DNA of 64,000 bases from Streptomyces musisoli (lineage in GTDB: Bacteria; Actinomycetota; Actinomycetes; Streptomycetales; Streptomycetaceae), in the NCBI RefSeq assembly GCF_016741855.1, contig NZ_JAERRH010000008.1:1-64000 (forward strand). The letters run 5' to 3'. Of this stretch, positions 1-9,598 are shown piece after piece (positions within the stretch are counted from its first letter, which is position 1; each line of letters begins with the position of its first letter). The notes below the pieces were generated by a model. The model did no database searches. It was not told where the DNA came from and was given only the letters and a program-made list of their open reading frames with translations. Both the position numbers and the translations under genes were made by a program.

Positions 1-170
1 GTTCCGACTTTATCAGAAGTTCTTGGCCGGTCTGACCGGCCACTCATTTCTGAGTTATCGGGGGGTTGCTTCTCGGAACGTCGTTCACGACTTCTGAAGA
101 AGCGATTAGATTCTAGCGGCTGCCTCGGGACATGTCCACTTCTAGGCAACTGTTTGAATCTACCTCCCCA
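1..170. repeat. Low-GC segment with nested inverted repeats
   Basis: About 52% GC by hand count, against roughly 70% in the rest of the window. It contains several perfect inverted pairs: GTTCCGA (1-7) with TCGGAAC (73-79), TCAGAAGT (13-20) with ACTTCTGA (90-97), TAGATTC (107-113) with GAATCTA (156-162), and a tight hairpin TGGCCGGT-CTG-ACCGGCCA (24-42). No coding frame here looks real. The first two pairs could nest into one long structure. It could be a structured RNA, a large terminator or the edge of a foreign element whose other end lies outside the window; I cannot decide which. Confidence 0.5.
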
Positions 171-238
171 CTCCCTCCGTGTCAACGGCTCTTGCGGGGC
201 GAAGAGGAGACTAGCAGCTCACAGGGGTCGGATGCACA

Positions 239-1246
239 TCAGGCGGCCGCGGGCACGGACGCGCTGCGATCGGTCGCATCAAGATCGCCTGTCTCGCCCG
301 CGCGCGCCGCGCGCCCCCCGAGGACGTACACGTACGCCAGAAATGCCAGCTCGGCCACGAGCCCGATTGCTATGCGAGCCCAGGTGGGCAGGCCGGAGGG
401 GGTGACGAAGCCTTCGATGGCCCCGGAGACGAAGAGGACCAGGGCCAGGCCGATCGCCATGCCGATGGCGGCTCGCCCTTCCTCCGCGAGAGCCGCACGC
501 CGGGTGCGCGGCCCGGGATCGATCAGTGTCCAGCCCAGGCGCAGGCCGGTACCGGCGGCGACGAAGACCGCCGTCAGTTCGAGCAGGCCGTGCGGAAGGA
601 CAAGGCCGAGGAACGTGTCGAGGCGGCCTGCCGAGGACATCAGGCCGAGGCCCACGCCCAGGTTGAGCATGTTCTGGAAGAGGATCCAGAGCACGGGCAG
701 GCCCAGGAAGACGCCCAGGACCAGGCACATCGCGGCCGCCTGAGCGTTGTTCGTCCATACCTGGGCGGCGAACGCGGCCGCGGGATGACTGGAGTAGTAG
801 GTCTCGTACTCGCCGCCGGGACGGGTCAGCTCACGGAGCTGGCTGGGCGCCGCGATGGACGACTGGACCTCGGGATGGGTGCCGATCCACCAGCCCAGGA
901 GGACCGCGATCACCGTGGACACGAGGGCCGTGGGCACCCACCAGTGGCGAGCGCGGTAGACGGCGGCCGGGAACCCCTGGCCCAGGAAGCGCGTGACGTC
1001 CCGCCATGATGCGCGGCGGGTGCCGGTGACGGCACTGCGCGCGCGTGCCACGAGCTGGCTGAGCCGTCCGGTCAGTTGCGGGTCCGGTGCGCTGGACCGG
1101 ATGAGGGAGAGGTGGGTGGCGGTCCGCTGGTAGAGGGCGACGAGTTCGTCGGCCTCCGCGCCGGTGAGCCGGCGCCGACGGCGGAGCAGTGCGTCGAGCC
1201 GGTCCCATTCCGCTCGGTGTACGGAGACGAAGACGTCCAGGTCCAT
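239..1246 (-). CDS. Stage II sporulation protein M (SpoIIM) family membrane protein
   Basis: A 335-residue integral membrane protein. The first ~100 residues are charged and helical (an RRRRRL stretch near residue 24). Hydrophobic segments then occur near residues 105-125, 170-195, 215-240, 260-285 and 290-310. This layout, and the segment around FLGLPVLWILFQNMLN, fit the SpoIIM/DUF95 family. In Bacillus, SpoIIM works with SpoIID and SpoIIP in septal peptidoglycan remodelling; the role of actinobacterial members is much less clear. It is divergent from the RDD gene, a pairing often seen in actinobacteria. The ATG at 1244-1246 is the natural start. Function is inferred from the family only. 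Confidence 0.85.
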   Translation of the reverse strand: MDLDVFVSVHRAEWDRLDALLRRRRRLTGAEADELVALYQRTATHLSLIRSSAPDPQLTGRLSQLVARARSAVTGTRRASWRDVTRFLGQGFPAAVYRARHWWVPTALVSTVIAVLLGWWIGTHPEVQSSIAAPSQLRELTRPGGEYETYYSSHPAAAFAAQVWTNNAQAAAMCLVLGVFLGLPVLWILFQNMLNLGVGLGLMSSAGRLDTFLGLVLPHGLLELTAVFVAAGTGLRLGWTLIDPGPRTRRAALAEEGRAAIGMAIGLALVLFVSGAIEGFVTPSGLPTWARIAIGLVAELAFLAYVYVLGGRAARAGETGDLDATDRSASVPAAA

Positions 1247-1389
1247 CGGGTCTGCCTGCTCCTCGACTGGTCGTCCACGGCTCGTCGTGGGCGCTCGTGA
1301 TTGCTGTCAGCTTGTCGTACTGCGCCGTGACGCGCCCACAGCTTGGCAGACTTGCGGTTCAGGGGGCGGACCAGGGAAAGGCGGCGGGC

Positions 1390-2478
1390 GTGAGTGAGCT
1401 GGTGACGGGCGAGGCGGTGGCCCTCGAGCTGCGGCCCGCGAAGCTGCCGAGCAGGGCGCTGGCCGTGCTGCTCGACCTGGTGGTGACGGTGGTCGCGTAC
1501 ATCGTCGTGATCATGGTGCTGGTGGCGTCGACGGCGTCGCTGGACGAGGCCGCGCGGGTGGCGCTGTCGATCGCGACGTTTCTGCTCGTGCTGGTCGGCG
1601 GGCCGATAGCCGTCGAGACGCTCAGTCACGGGCGTTCCCTGGGGAAGCTGGCCTTCGGGCTTCGGGTGGTACGGGACGACGGTGGGCCGATCCGGTTCCG
1701 GCACGCGCTGGTGCGGGGCGCGATCGGGGTGGTCGAGATCCTGATGACGCTCGGGGTGGTGGCCTGTATCGCCTCGCTGGTCTCGGCGCGCGGGCGGCGG
1801 CTCGGGGATGTGTTCGCGGGCACCCTGGTCGTGCGTGAGCGGATACCCGCCGGGCGCACCGGCTTCGTCCCGCCCCCGCCTCCGTGGCTGGCGGGGCGGT
1901 TCGCCGAGCTGGACCTGTCGGCGGTGCCGGACGGGCTCTGGCTCGCCGTCCGGCAGTACCTGACCCGGATGCAGCAGCTCGATCCGCAGGTGTCGGCGGG
2001 TATGGCGCAACGGCTGGCGGTCGAACTCGCGGTTCGTACGGGTGCTTCCGTGCCGTCGGATGTGCCTCCGGCCGCCTTTCTGGCCGCCGTGGTGCACGAG
2101 CGACAGACGCGTGAGGCCCGACTGGCGTTCGGTCGCAGTGGTGCGGCGGGTGGCGGCTTCGCCCCGCCGGCCGTCCCGCCGGGGAGCGCACCCGTCTCGC
2201 CCCCACCGCCGGTCGCCCACCCGCCTGCCGCGCCGTACCAGTCCCCGGTCGCCCACCCGCCTGCCACCTCGTACCAGTCCCCGGTCTCCTACGAGGCTCC
2301 TGCCTCGTCGACTTCGTACTCGCCTTCGGTGGCGGGGCCGGGGTCCGGGAATTCCGGCCGGCCGGCACCGGACCAGGACGGTGCCCGGCAGGCGCAGACC
2401 CCCTTGGCTTCCTCGCCGGCGCAGGACGACCAGCAACAGGCCGGTCGACCGGCGACCGGGTTCGCGCCGCCGGCGTAG
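1390..2478 (+). CDS. RDD family membrane protein with Pro/Tyr-rich C-terminal tail
   Basis: A 362-residue protein starting at GTG 1390, after a purine-rich GGGAAAGG stretch. Residues ~8-165 form an RDD domain with membrane segments near 25-50, 60-80 and 110-140; RDD proteins are small membrane proteins of poorly defined function, some proposed as transporters. A soluble helical region follows (~175-255). The last ~100 residues are low-complexity, with the repeated motif PYQSPVAHPPA and other YQSP elements, and probably lie in the cytoplasm. The frame stays open far upstream of GTG 1390, but that stretch has no RDD similarity. It is divergent from the SpoIIM gene and they share a 143-bp spacer. 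Confidence 0.8.
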   Translation: MSELVTGEAVALELRPAKLPSRALAVLLDLVVTVVAYIVVIMVLVASTASLDEAARVALSIATFLLVLVGGPIAVETLSHGRSLGKLAFGLRVVRDDGGPIRFRHALVRGAIGVVEILMTLGVVACIASLVSARGRRLGDVFAGTLVVRERIPAGRTGFVPPPPPWLAGRFAELDLSAVPDGLWLAVRQYLTRMQQLDPQVSAGMAQRLAVELAVRTGASVPSDVPPAAFLAAVVHERQTREARLAFGRSGAAGGGFAPPAVPPGSAPVSPPPPVAHPPAAPYQSPVAHPPATSYQSPVSYEAPASSTSYSPSVAGPGSGNSGRPAPDQDGARQAQTPLASSPAQDDQQQAGRPATGFAPPA

Positions 2479-2553
2479 GGCGGCTCGCGCCGCGGCGTGG
2501 AGAGGTGCCGTCAGGCGACGGTCGCCGAGCCCGGGTCCGCTGACGGTGCCGGG

Positions 2554-3168
2554 TCAGTCGAACGCCGACGGTGGTGACTTGAGGTCCTCCAGCTCGACGC
2601 CGGGTGCGGACAGAACGACGTCGCCGGCGATGTGGACGGCGTGCTGTTCGCCGGTGTCCAGGGCTGTGACCTGGTATTCGTCCACGGTCAGGGGGCCGTT
2701 GTCAGTGGCGTGTGCTTCGCTGTTCACCAGAGCCCAGGACTGGTCCACGGTGCGGGGGGCGAGGACGGGGTCGGTGAAGGCCACGAGGCGTACGCGGGTC
2801 GCGGCGGACGAGGGGGTGAGGCGCAGGAGACGGGCGGTGGCGACGAGGAACGCGGGGGACGTGCCGGTGAAGGCGTGGGCGCGCACATTGCCTTCGATGG
2901 CATGGGCGCCGGTGGGGTCCGTGCGGACCCAGGTGACACCGTCGATGGCGGCGCCGCGCACCTGCCAGCCGCCTGCGTGCAGTTCGAGGCGGATGGGACG
3001 GCCGAGGTCGTCGAGGGCGAGATCCACCGAGCCGCGCTGGTCGCCGGCGGGGCCGGTCAGCCGGGAGACATAGCGCCAGCCGGACGGGCCGGGGGCGCAC
3101 TGGAAATGCTCGTCTGCGAGGGGGGTGTGATCGTGCGGATCATGGAGCGAATAGCGGCCGCGGGGCAT
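2554..3168 (-). CDS. Conserved hypothetical protein
   Basis: A 204-residue soluble protein with no signal peptide or membrane segment; I do not recognise its family. ATG 3168 (MPRGRYSLHD...) is preferred over upstream starts because the stretch before it is low-complexity Arg/Pro/Ser. The body is rich in alternating beta-type hydrophobics (WRYVSRL, GSVDLALDD, WQVRGAAIDG), suggesting a beta-barrel or sandwich. Near residue 120 it has a segment rich in Ala and Leu. The gene lies downstream of sahH in the same direction, but a pair of strong hairpins separates them, so it is probably transcribed on its own. The codon pattern looks native. Confidence 0.7.
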   Translation of the reverse strand: MPRGRYSLHDPHDHTPLADEHFQCAPGPSGWRYVSRLTGPAGDQRGSVDLALDDLGRPIRLELHAGGWQVRGAAIDGVTWVRTDPTGAHAIEGNVRAHAFTGTSPAFLVATARLLRLTPSSAATRVRLVAFTDPVLAPRTVDQSWALVNSEAHATDNGPLTVDEYQVTALDTGEQHAVHIAGDVVLSAPGVELEDLKSPPSAFD

Positions 3169-3229
3169 GGGGGTCCTGGGTCTTGACGGGCTGGTCCGGC
3201 CGGAAGCCATAGGTCGGGGGGCCAAAGGG

Positions 3230-3317
3230 GCAGGCCCCCGGCACGGGGGTGCGGGGGCCTGCCTCGGAGGACCTGGTGCCGGGGAAGTGCGTCGGTGGAC
3301 CGGCGCACTTCCCCGGC
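3230..3317 (-). terminator. Tandem hairpins downstream of sahH
   Basis: Two perfect stems: GCCGGGGAAGTGCG (3278-3291) pairs with 3304-3317 across a 12-nt loop, and GCAGGCCCCC (3230-3239) pairs with 3253-3262. They lie 39 bp past the sahH stop in its direction. There is no long U tract, as is usual for Streptomyces terminators. Confidence 0.7.
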
Positions 3318-3355
3318 GGCCGGGCTACGGGATCACCGGCGTATGGATCACCGGA

Positions 3356-4813
<1,458 letters not shown>

Positions 4814-5269
4814 TGCGAGCTGCTCCTCGGGGTTGGGTCGAGGTGGGTACGGCTGGTCTGCGCGGCGGCGGACACAGGGGTGCCCGAGAAGAGGACACAG
4901 GCATGCCCACGTGCGCGCAGCGCAGTCCGTCGGAGGCCCTCTCTCCCTCGGTCGGTCCGTGTGGGACCGCCCGACCGCCATCAGCAGCGACGTCTGGCTC
5001 CGTCCCAAGCTACACCGGACCAGCCGGTCGTCCCCAGTCCGTCCACTGATTCCTCCGGTCGGATTCGAGGCGTTCTGGGGGGTGGGAGCAGGCGCCCGCG
5101 GTTGTGCGGAAAGCGTGGAACCAGGGCCGACGGACCGGCGTGAACCAGGACTTTTGCGTCTTTGGGCCGGTGGTGGGGTGGTGCAGGATGCAGGGGGACC
5201 GGGAGCTCCGGTTCCGCTCGCGAGGCGTCCGGGGCGGCGTCGCGCGCGACGAAGCGTGAGGAGAACGAC
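4814..5269. other. Intergenic region between sahH and the PTS gene
   Basis: A 456-bp divergent spacer that should hold the promoters of both genes. I see no coding frame with native character and no clear -35/-10 pair. I looked for the conserved SAH-riboswitch core on the sahH side and did not find it. Confidence 0.4.
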
Positions 5270-7852
5270 GTGACCAGTCCGGCCGGGCCACCCGCCACGG
5301 GTGGCCGCGATGACGAGCGGCAGCCGTTGAGGTTGCTGGCGGTGACCGCCTGCCCGACCGGCATCGCGCACACGTACATGGCGGCGGAGAAGCTCGCGCA
5401 GGCCGCCGCGAGCCGGGGCATCGGGATGAAGGTGGAGACGCAAGGATCCATCGGGGCCGAGAACGTCCTCGATGACAACGATGTCAGAACCGCGGACGGC
5501 GTCATCGTCGCCGCCGACAAGGACGTGGACCTGAGCCGTTTCGTGGGCAAGCGCGTGCTCACGGTCGGGGTCGCCGAGGGAATCCGCCATCCCGAGCAGC
5601 TGATCGAGCGGGTGCGGTCGGCGCCCGTGCACGGGGTGGACGGGGCCGGTGCCGGTCCGGCGGCGCCCCCGTCGCGCGGCGGCCGGGAGCGGGGTCCGGT
5701 CTACAAGGCACTGATGAACGGCGTGTCGTACATGATCCCGTTCGTGGTCGTCGGCGGTCTGCTGATCGCGGTCTCGCTGGCGCTGGGCGGCCATGCGACG
5801 GCCAAGGGCTATGTGATCCCGGAGGGCACCTTCTGGGCCCACGTCAACGCGGTCGGCGGGATCGGCTTCCAGCTGATGATCCCGGTCCTGTCCGGGTACA
5901 TCGCCTATGCCATCGCCGACCGGCCCGCGCTGGTGCCGGGCATGATCGGCGGCTGGATAGCCAACACCGGGGCGCTGTACGACTCCGAGGCCGGCGCGGG
6001 CTTCATCGGGGCGATCGTCACCGGGTTCCTCGGCGGGTATCTGGTGCTGTTGATCAAGAAGGTCCGGGTGCCGAGGTTCGTGCAGCCGATCATGCCGATC
6101 ATCGTGATCCCGATCGTGGCGACGACGGCGCTCGGGCTGTTCTTCATCTATGTCATCGGCAAGCCGATCTCCTGGGTGTTCGAGCACCTGACGAACTGGC
6201 TCGGTGGGATGACCGGTACCAGCGCCGTGCTGCTCGGCGCGATCCTGGGACTGATGATCGCGTTCGACATGGGCGGGCCGGTCAACAAGACGGCGTTCCT
6301 GTTCGGCGCGGGGCTCATCGCGAGCGGCAACCAGACGGTGATGGGCATGTGTGCGGCGGCGATCCCGGTGATGCCGCTCGGGCAGGGTCTGGCCACGCTG
6401 GTGCGCCGGCGCCTCTACACCGAACAGGAGCGGGAGACGGGTCTCGCGGCCCTGTTCATGGGGTGTTTCGGTATCTCGGAGGGCGCGATCCCGTTCGCGG
6501 CGGCGCGGCCGGCGCAGGTCATCCCGGCCAACATGCTCGGTGGCGCGGTGGCCGGTGCGGTCGCGGGGCTGGCCGGGGTGAAGGACGCGGTGCCGCACGG
6601 CGGGCCGATCGTGGCGGTGCTGGGCGCGGTGAGCGGGGTGCCGATGTTCTTCGTGGCCGTGGTGATCGGCACGGTGGTGACGGCACTGGCGACGGTGGCG
6701 CTGGTGGACGTGACCGGGCGCCGGGGGCGGGCCGAGGCCGCCGGTGGGGATGCCGGTGGGGATGCCGGTGGGGCCGCACCGGTGCCGGCCGGATCGACCT
6801 CCGGGGCGACTTCCGGGGCGGTCATACCGGGGCAGGCGGACCGGGAACTCGCGCCGGTCGGGGGCGGGGCGGTTGAGGGCCGTTCGGTCGAGGGTGGTTC
6901 GGTCGGGGGCGGGGCGGTCGACCGCGGTCCGGTCGAGAGCGGTGCCGTCGAGGGCCGTACGGTCGAGAGCGGTGTCGTCGAGGGCCGTACGGTCGAGAGC
7001 GGTGTCGTCGAGGGCCGTCCGGTCGAGAGCCGTACGGTCGACAGCGGTGCCGTCGAGGGCCGTACGGTCGAGAGCGGTGCCGTCGAGGGCCGTCCGGTCG
7101 AGAGCCGTACGGTCGACAGCGGTGCCGTCGAGGGCCGTGCGGTCGAGAGCGGTGCCGTCGAGGGTGGAGCGGTTGAGGGCGGTGTGATGCGGGCCTCGGG
7201 TGCGGAAGGTTCGGTCTCGGAAGGTTCCGACGCGGAAGGTTCGGTCTCGGAAGGTTCCGTCGCGGAAGGTGCCGTCGCGGGAGATGCCGTCTTGGCGGAG
7301 CGCGGCTCGGAAAAGGGGGCCCCGGGGAAGGCCACTGCGCCGCTGAGCCCTGTGGAGGAGACGGGGGCGGAGGAAGAGGTCGTGGGGGCCGGGCCCGAGG
7401 TGTTGTCCGGGTACCTGACCGGGCGGACCGTGCGGGTGGCACTCGGGGCGGACGAGAAGGACGCCGCCATCCGGGAGATGGCGGAGCTGCTGGCGCGCAG
7501 CGGACGGGTCGCCGACGTGACGGAGCTGGTGGCGACCGCGCTGCGGCGTGAGGAGCAGGGGACGACCGGGCTGGGCGAGGAGATCGCCATCCCGCACGCC
7601 AAGACGGACGCGGTGACGGCGCCGGTCGTCGGGTTCGCACGGTCGGCGGAGGGCGTCGAGTGGGGTTCTCCGGACGGTACGCGGGCCCGGCTCGTCTTCA
7701 TGATCGCCGTACCGGAGGCGGCCGCAGGGGACGAGCACCTGCGGATCCTCGCAATGTTGTCCCGCAAGCTGATGGACGCCGGTTTCCGGGAGCGGCTGCT
7801 CACGGCACCGGACGAGCGGGCGGTACTCGCCGTGCTCGGCGAGGTCGGGTGA
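5270..7852 (+). CDS. fruA: Fructose-type PTS permease, single chain with IIB-IIC-IIA order
   Basis: An 860-residue phosphotransferase-system permease that would import and phosphorylate fructose or a related sugar, using phosphate from HPr. Domain order: IIB (~15-115) with phospho-acceptor Cys28 in ACPTGIAHT; IIC membrane domain (~145-490) with repeated hydrophobic segments; a ~170-residue low-complexity linker (~533-700) of five-residue repeats; IIA (~711-860) with active His776 in IPHAKT. Single-chain fructose permeases are more often A-B-C, so both the order and the linker are unusual. GTG 5270 follows a GAGGAGA site. No fruK, fruR or HPr gene is adjacent, so the sugar is uncertain. It is divergent from sahH. 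Confidence 0.88.
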   Translation: MTSPAGPPATGGRDDERQPLRLLAVTACPTGIAHTYMAAEKLAQAAASRGIGMKVETQGSIGAENVLDDNDVRTADGVIVAADKDVDLSRFVGKRVLTVGVAEGIRHPEQLIERVRSAPVHGVDGAGAGPAAPPSRGGRERGPVYKALMNGVSYMIPFVVVGGLLIAVSLALGGHATAKGYVIPEGTFWAHVNAVGGIGFQLMIPVLSGYIAYAIADRPALVPGMIGGWIANTGALYDSEAGAGFIGAIVTGFLGGYLVLLIKKVRVPRFVQPIMPIIVIPIVATTALGLFFIYVIGKPISWVFEHLTNWLGGMTGTSAVLLGAILGLMIAFDMGGPVNKTAFLFGAGLIASGNQTVMGMCAAAIPVMPLGQGLATLVRRRLYTEQERETGLAALFMGCFGISEGAIPFAAARPAQVIPANMLGGAVAGAVAGLAGVKDAVPHGGPIVAVLGAVSGVPMFFVAVVIGTVVTALATVALVDVTGRRGRAEAAGGDAGGDAGGAAPVPAGSTSGATSGAVIPGQADRELAPVGGGAVEGRSVEGGSVGGGAVDRGPVESGAVEGRTVESGVVEGRTVESGVVEGRPVESRTVDSGAVEGRTVESGAVEGRPVESRTVDSGAVEGRAVESGAVEGGAVEGGVMRASGAEGSVSEGSDAEGSVSEGSVAEGAVAGDAVLAERGSEKGAPGKATAPLSPVEETGAEEEVVGAGPEVLSGYLTGRTVRVALGADEKDAAIREMAELLARSGRVADVTELVATALRREEQGTTGLGEEIAIPHAKTDAVTAPVVGFARSAEGVEWGSPDGTRARLVFMIAVPEAAAGDEHLRILAMLSRKLMDAGFRERLLTAPDERAVLAVLGEVG
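6868..7188 (+). repeat. 15-bp coding tandem repeats in the PTS linker
   Basis: In-frame array of 15-bp units (variants of cggtcgagagcggtg and ccgtcgagggccgta), giving about twenty V-(E/D)-(S/G)-(G/R)-x pentapeptides in the linker between IIC and IIA. A second short array (bases ~7198-7275) encodes EGSVSEGS-type repeats. The mixed unit variants suggest ongoing duplication rather than one event. Confidence 0.9.
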
Positions 7853-7855
7853 GCT

Positions 7856-8370
7856 GAGGCCGGGATGTGCGGGGCCCACACATCCGGGCTCCGCACGTCC
7901 AGGCTCGTTCGTCCCAGCGGGCGCATCGGGCTCCGCGCACCCGGGCGCGCCAAAACCGCCCACGCATCAGGGCCGCGCACATCCGGGCTCGCAACCTGTC
8001 TCATGCAGCCGGGCTCCTCGCTCCCGGACCCGCTCATCCCATCCCGCGCAGCAGGCTCCGCCTATCCGGACTCACTCAACCGGCCCCATACATCCCGGCC
8101 CCGCACATCCCGACCCAAGCCTCCGCGCTCCGCGCACCCGGACCCGCCCATCCCAGCCCGCACATCAGGCTCCGCCCATCCGAACTCGCTAACTCGGCCC
8201 CACACATCCCGGCTCAAGCATCCGCGCTCCGCCAGTCCGGTCCCACTCAACCCAGCTCACACATCCGCGCCCAGCGCATCCGAACTCGCTCAGCCCCTCC
8301 CCCGCATCGGATCCACGGCTCCACACACCCGGCCTCGCCACCCCGGCCCCACATCCGCACCCGCGTCCCT
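7856..8370. repeat. Degenerate repeat-rich gene-free region
   Basis: About 500 bp right after the PTS stop, made of decayed copies of elements such as cacatccgggctccg, ggctccgcccatccg and actcggccccacacatccc. Two longer blocks starting near 8050 and 8167 are recognisably related. One plus-strand frame stays open across it and runs into the signal peptidase gene, but its product is Pro/His/Arg-rich low complexity. I see no gene here. Confidence 0.6.
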
Positions 8371-8460
8371 GTCGTCCCTGTCGGCTGGGGGCTCGTGCCG
8401 TTGGTTCACGACGGGCCGCTATTGTCCGCGCCGCGGACGGACCGCTTGGCTGGAGGGGAC

Positions 8461-9144
8461 ATGGTGGGAAGAGGGCGAAGGCTCGGGATCGCGGCGCTCG
8501 TGGTGGCGTCGCTGGGTCTGGCACTGGCGATCGGCGGCTTCGCCTGTCTGCGGACGGCGTACGGAGCCTCCACCGTGGGCGGCAGCAGCATGTCTCCGAC
8601 GTACGAGCGGGGCGACCGGGTCTTCTGGGAGCACGTCGACGGGAGCGAGGTGCGGCGCGGCGACGTCGTGATGTTCAGGGCACCGGAGTCCTACGGGGTG
8701 CTCGACGGACTCCTGATGAAGCGGGTCATCGGCGTGGGCGGCGACCGGGTGGTGTGCTGCGCGCACGTGGGCTCGCGGGAGCGGGTGACCGTGAACGGGC
8801 GGCCGGTCGAGGAGCCGTACGTGCGCGGCGGCGACGCGGACGGCGCACACAAGCCGTACGACGTGACGGTCCCGCGGGGCCGGCTGTTCCTGCTGGGCGA
8901 CTACCGCGCGAACTCCCAGGACTCGCGTTTCCACCTCGACGAGCAGGACGGCACGGTGTCCGCGGACGCGGTGCGGGGCCGGGTGGCGGGCGACCGTACG
9001 GCCCCGGCGCTGCTCCTCGCGTTCACGCTTGTCGGAGGCGTGCTCGTCCTGACCGGCATCGGGCTGGGAATCGGGGCGTGGGCCGTACGGCGGCGGAGGC
9101 CGGTGCAGGTGCCGCCCGCGCCGTGGCCGGTGCGGCCGGTCTGA
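8461..9144 (+). CDS. Signal peptidase I (S26 family)
   Basis: A 227-residue membrane serine protease that cleaves signal peptides from secreted preproteins outside the membrane. An N-terminal membrane anchor (residues ~8-30) is followed by the catalytic SMSP motif with Ser43, the Lys general base in MKRV (Lys87), and the conserved box GDYRANSQDSR (~145-156). A second hydrophobic segment at ~180-205 and a basic tail give a two-anchor topology, as in several Streptomyces signal peptidases. ATG 8461 is preceded by GGAGGGG; the upstream open frame lies in repeat DNA and is rejected. It is not part of a visible operon. Confidence 0.93.
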   Translation: MVGRGRRLGIAALVVASLGLALAIGGFACLRTAYGASTVGGSSMSPTYERGDRVFWEHVDGSEVRRGDVVMFRAPESYGVLDGLLMKRVIGVGGDRVVCCAHVGSRERVTVNGRPVEEPYVRGGDADGAHKPYDVTVPRGRLFLLGDYRANSQDSRFHLDEQDGTVSADAVRGRVAGDRTAPALLLAFTLVGGVLVLTGIGLGIGAWAVRRRRPVQVPPAPWPVRPV

Positions 9145-9355
9145 CAAGGGATCGGACCGGCCGGGCGGCGGTGACGACGAGGCCTGCGCGGCCGGGGCGG
9201 CTGTGGCGAGAACGGGCCCGCGCGGCCGCCCTGACGACGGACAGGGCCAGCCGGACGGCTGTGACGGCGGGTGGGCCGCGCGGCCGACTGTGACGGCGGA
9301 TGGGCCAGCCGGCTGGCTGTGACGGCCGGACGGGCCGGGATGTCGGGCCGACAAG
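9145..9355. repeat. Degenerate repeats after the signal peptidase gene
   Basis: Gene-free spacer holding three to four decayed copies of a gtgacggcggatgggccagc-like element. It has no believable coding frame and leads into the shared terminator. Confidence 0.4.
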
Positions 9356-9391
9356 CGACGGGGCCCGCCGAAGGATCGGCGGGCCCCGTCG
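9356..9391. terminator. Bidirectional hairpin terminator
   Basis: Perfect 16-bp stem CGACGGGGCCCGCCGA (9356-9371) pairing with 9376-9391 around the loop AGGA. It lies between two convergent genes (signal peptidase and cation efflux), so it can stop transcription from both sides. Confidence 0.9.
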
Positions 9392-9598
9392 TTCGCGAGC
9401 GGACTCAGTGACCGACGTTCGCGAGCGGACTCAGCAACCATCGTTCCTGAGCGGGCTCAGGGACCGGCGTTCCTGAGCGGGCTCAGGGACCGGCGTTCGT
9501 GAGGGGGCTCAGGGACCGGCGTTCGTGAGGGGGCTCAGGGGCCGGCGTTCGTGAGGGGGCTCAGGGGCCGGCGTTCGTGAGGGGGCTCAGGGGCCGGC
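9391..9598. repeat. 26-bp tandem repeat covering the 3' end of the cation-efflux gene
   Basis: Eight consecutive 26-bp units starting at 9391, 9417, 9443, 9469, 9495, 9521, 9547 and 9573; the consensus is close to gttcgtgagggggctcaggg plus gccggc. Copies near the gene are almost identical and those next to the terminator are more diverged. The gene's own stop codon (9587-9589) lies inside the last unit, so the array repeats the gene's terminal sequence. Confidence 0.95.

Noticed and set aside
1..170. tRNA or tmRNA gene end as an integration site
   Set aside because: No cloverleaf, T-loop GTTCRANNC element or CCA-type 3' end could be recognised.
4814..5010. SAH riboswitch upstream of sahH
   Set aside because: I did not find the conserved core elements or their pseudoknot partners in the leader.
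7867..8460. N-terminal extension of signal peptidase through the repeat region
   Set aside because: The extension is Pro/His/Arg low complexity; the real protein begins with a basic residue stretch and membrane anchor at ATG 8461 with a ribosome-binding site.
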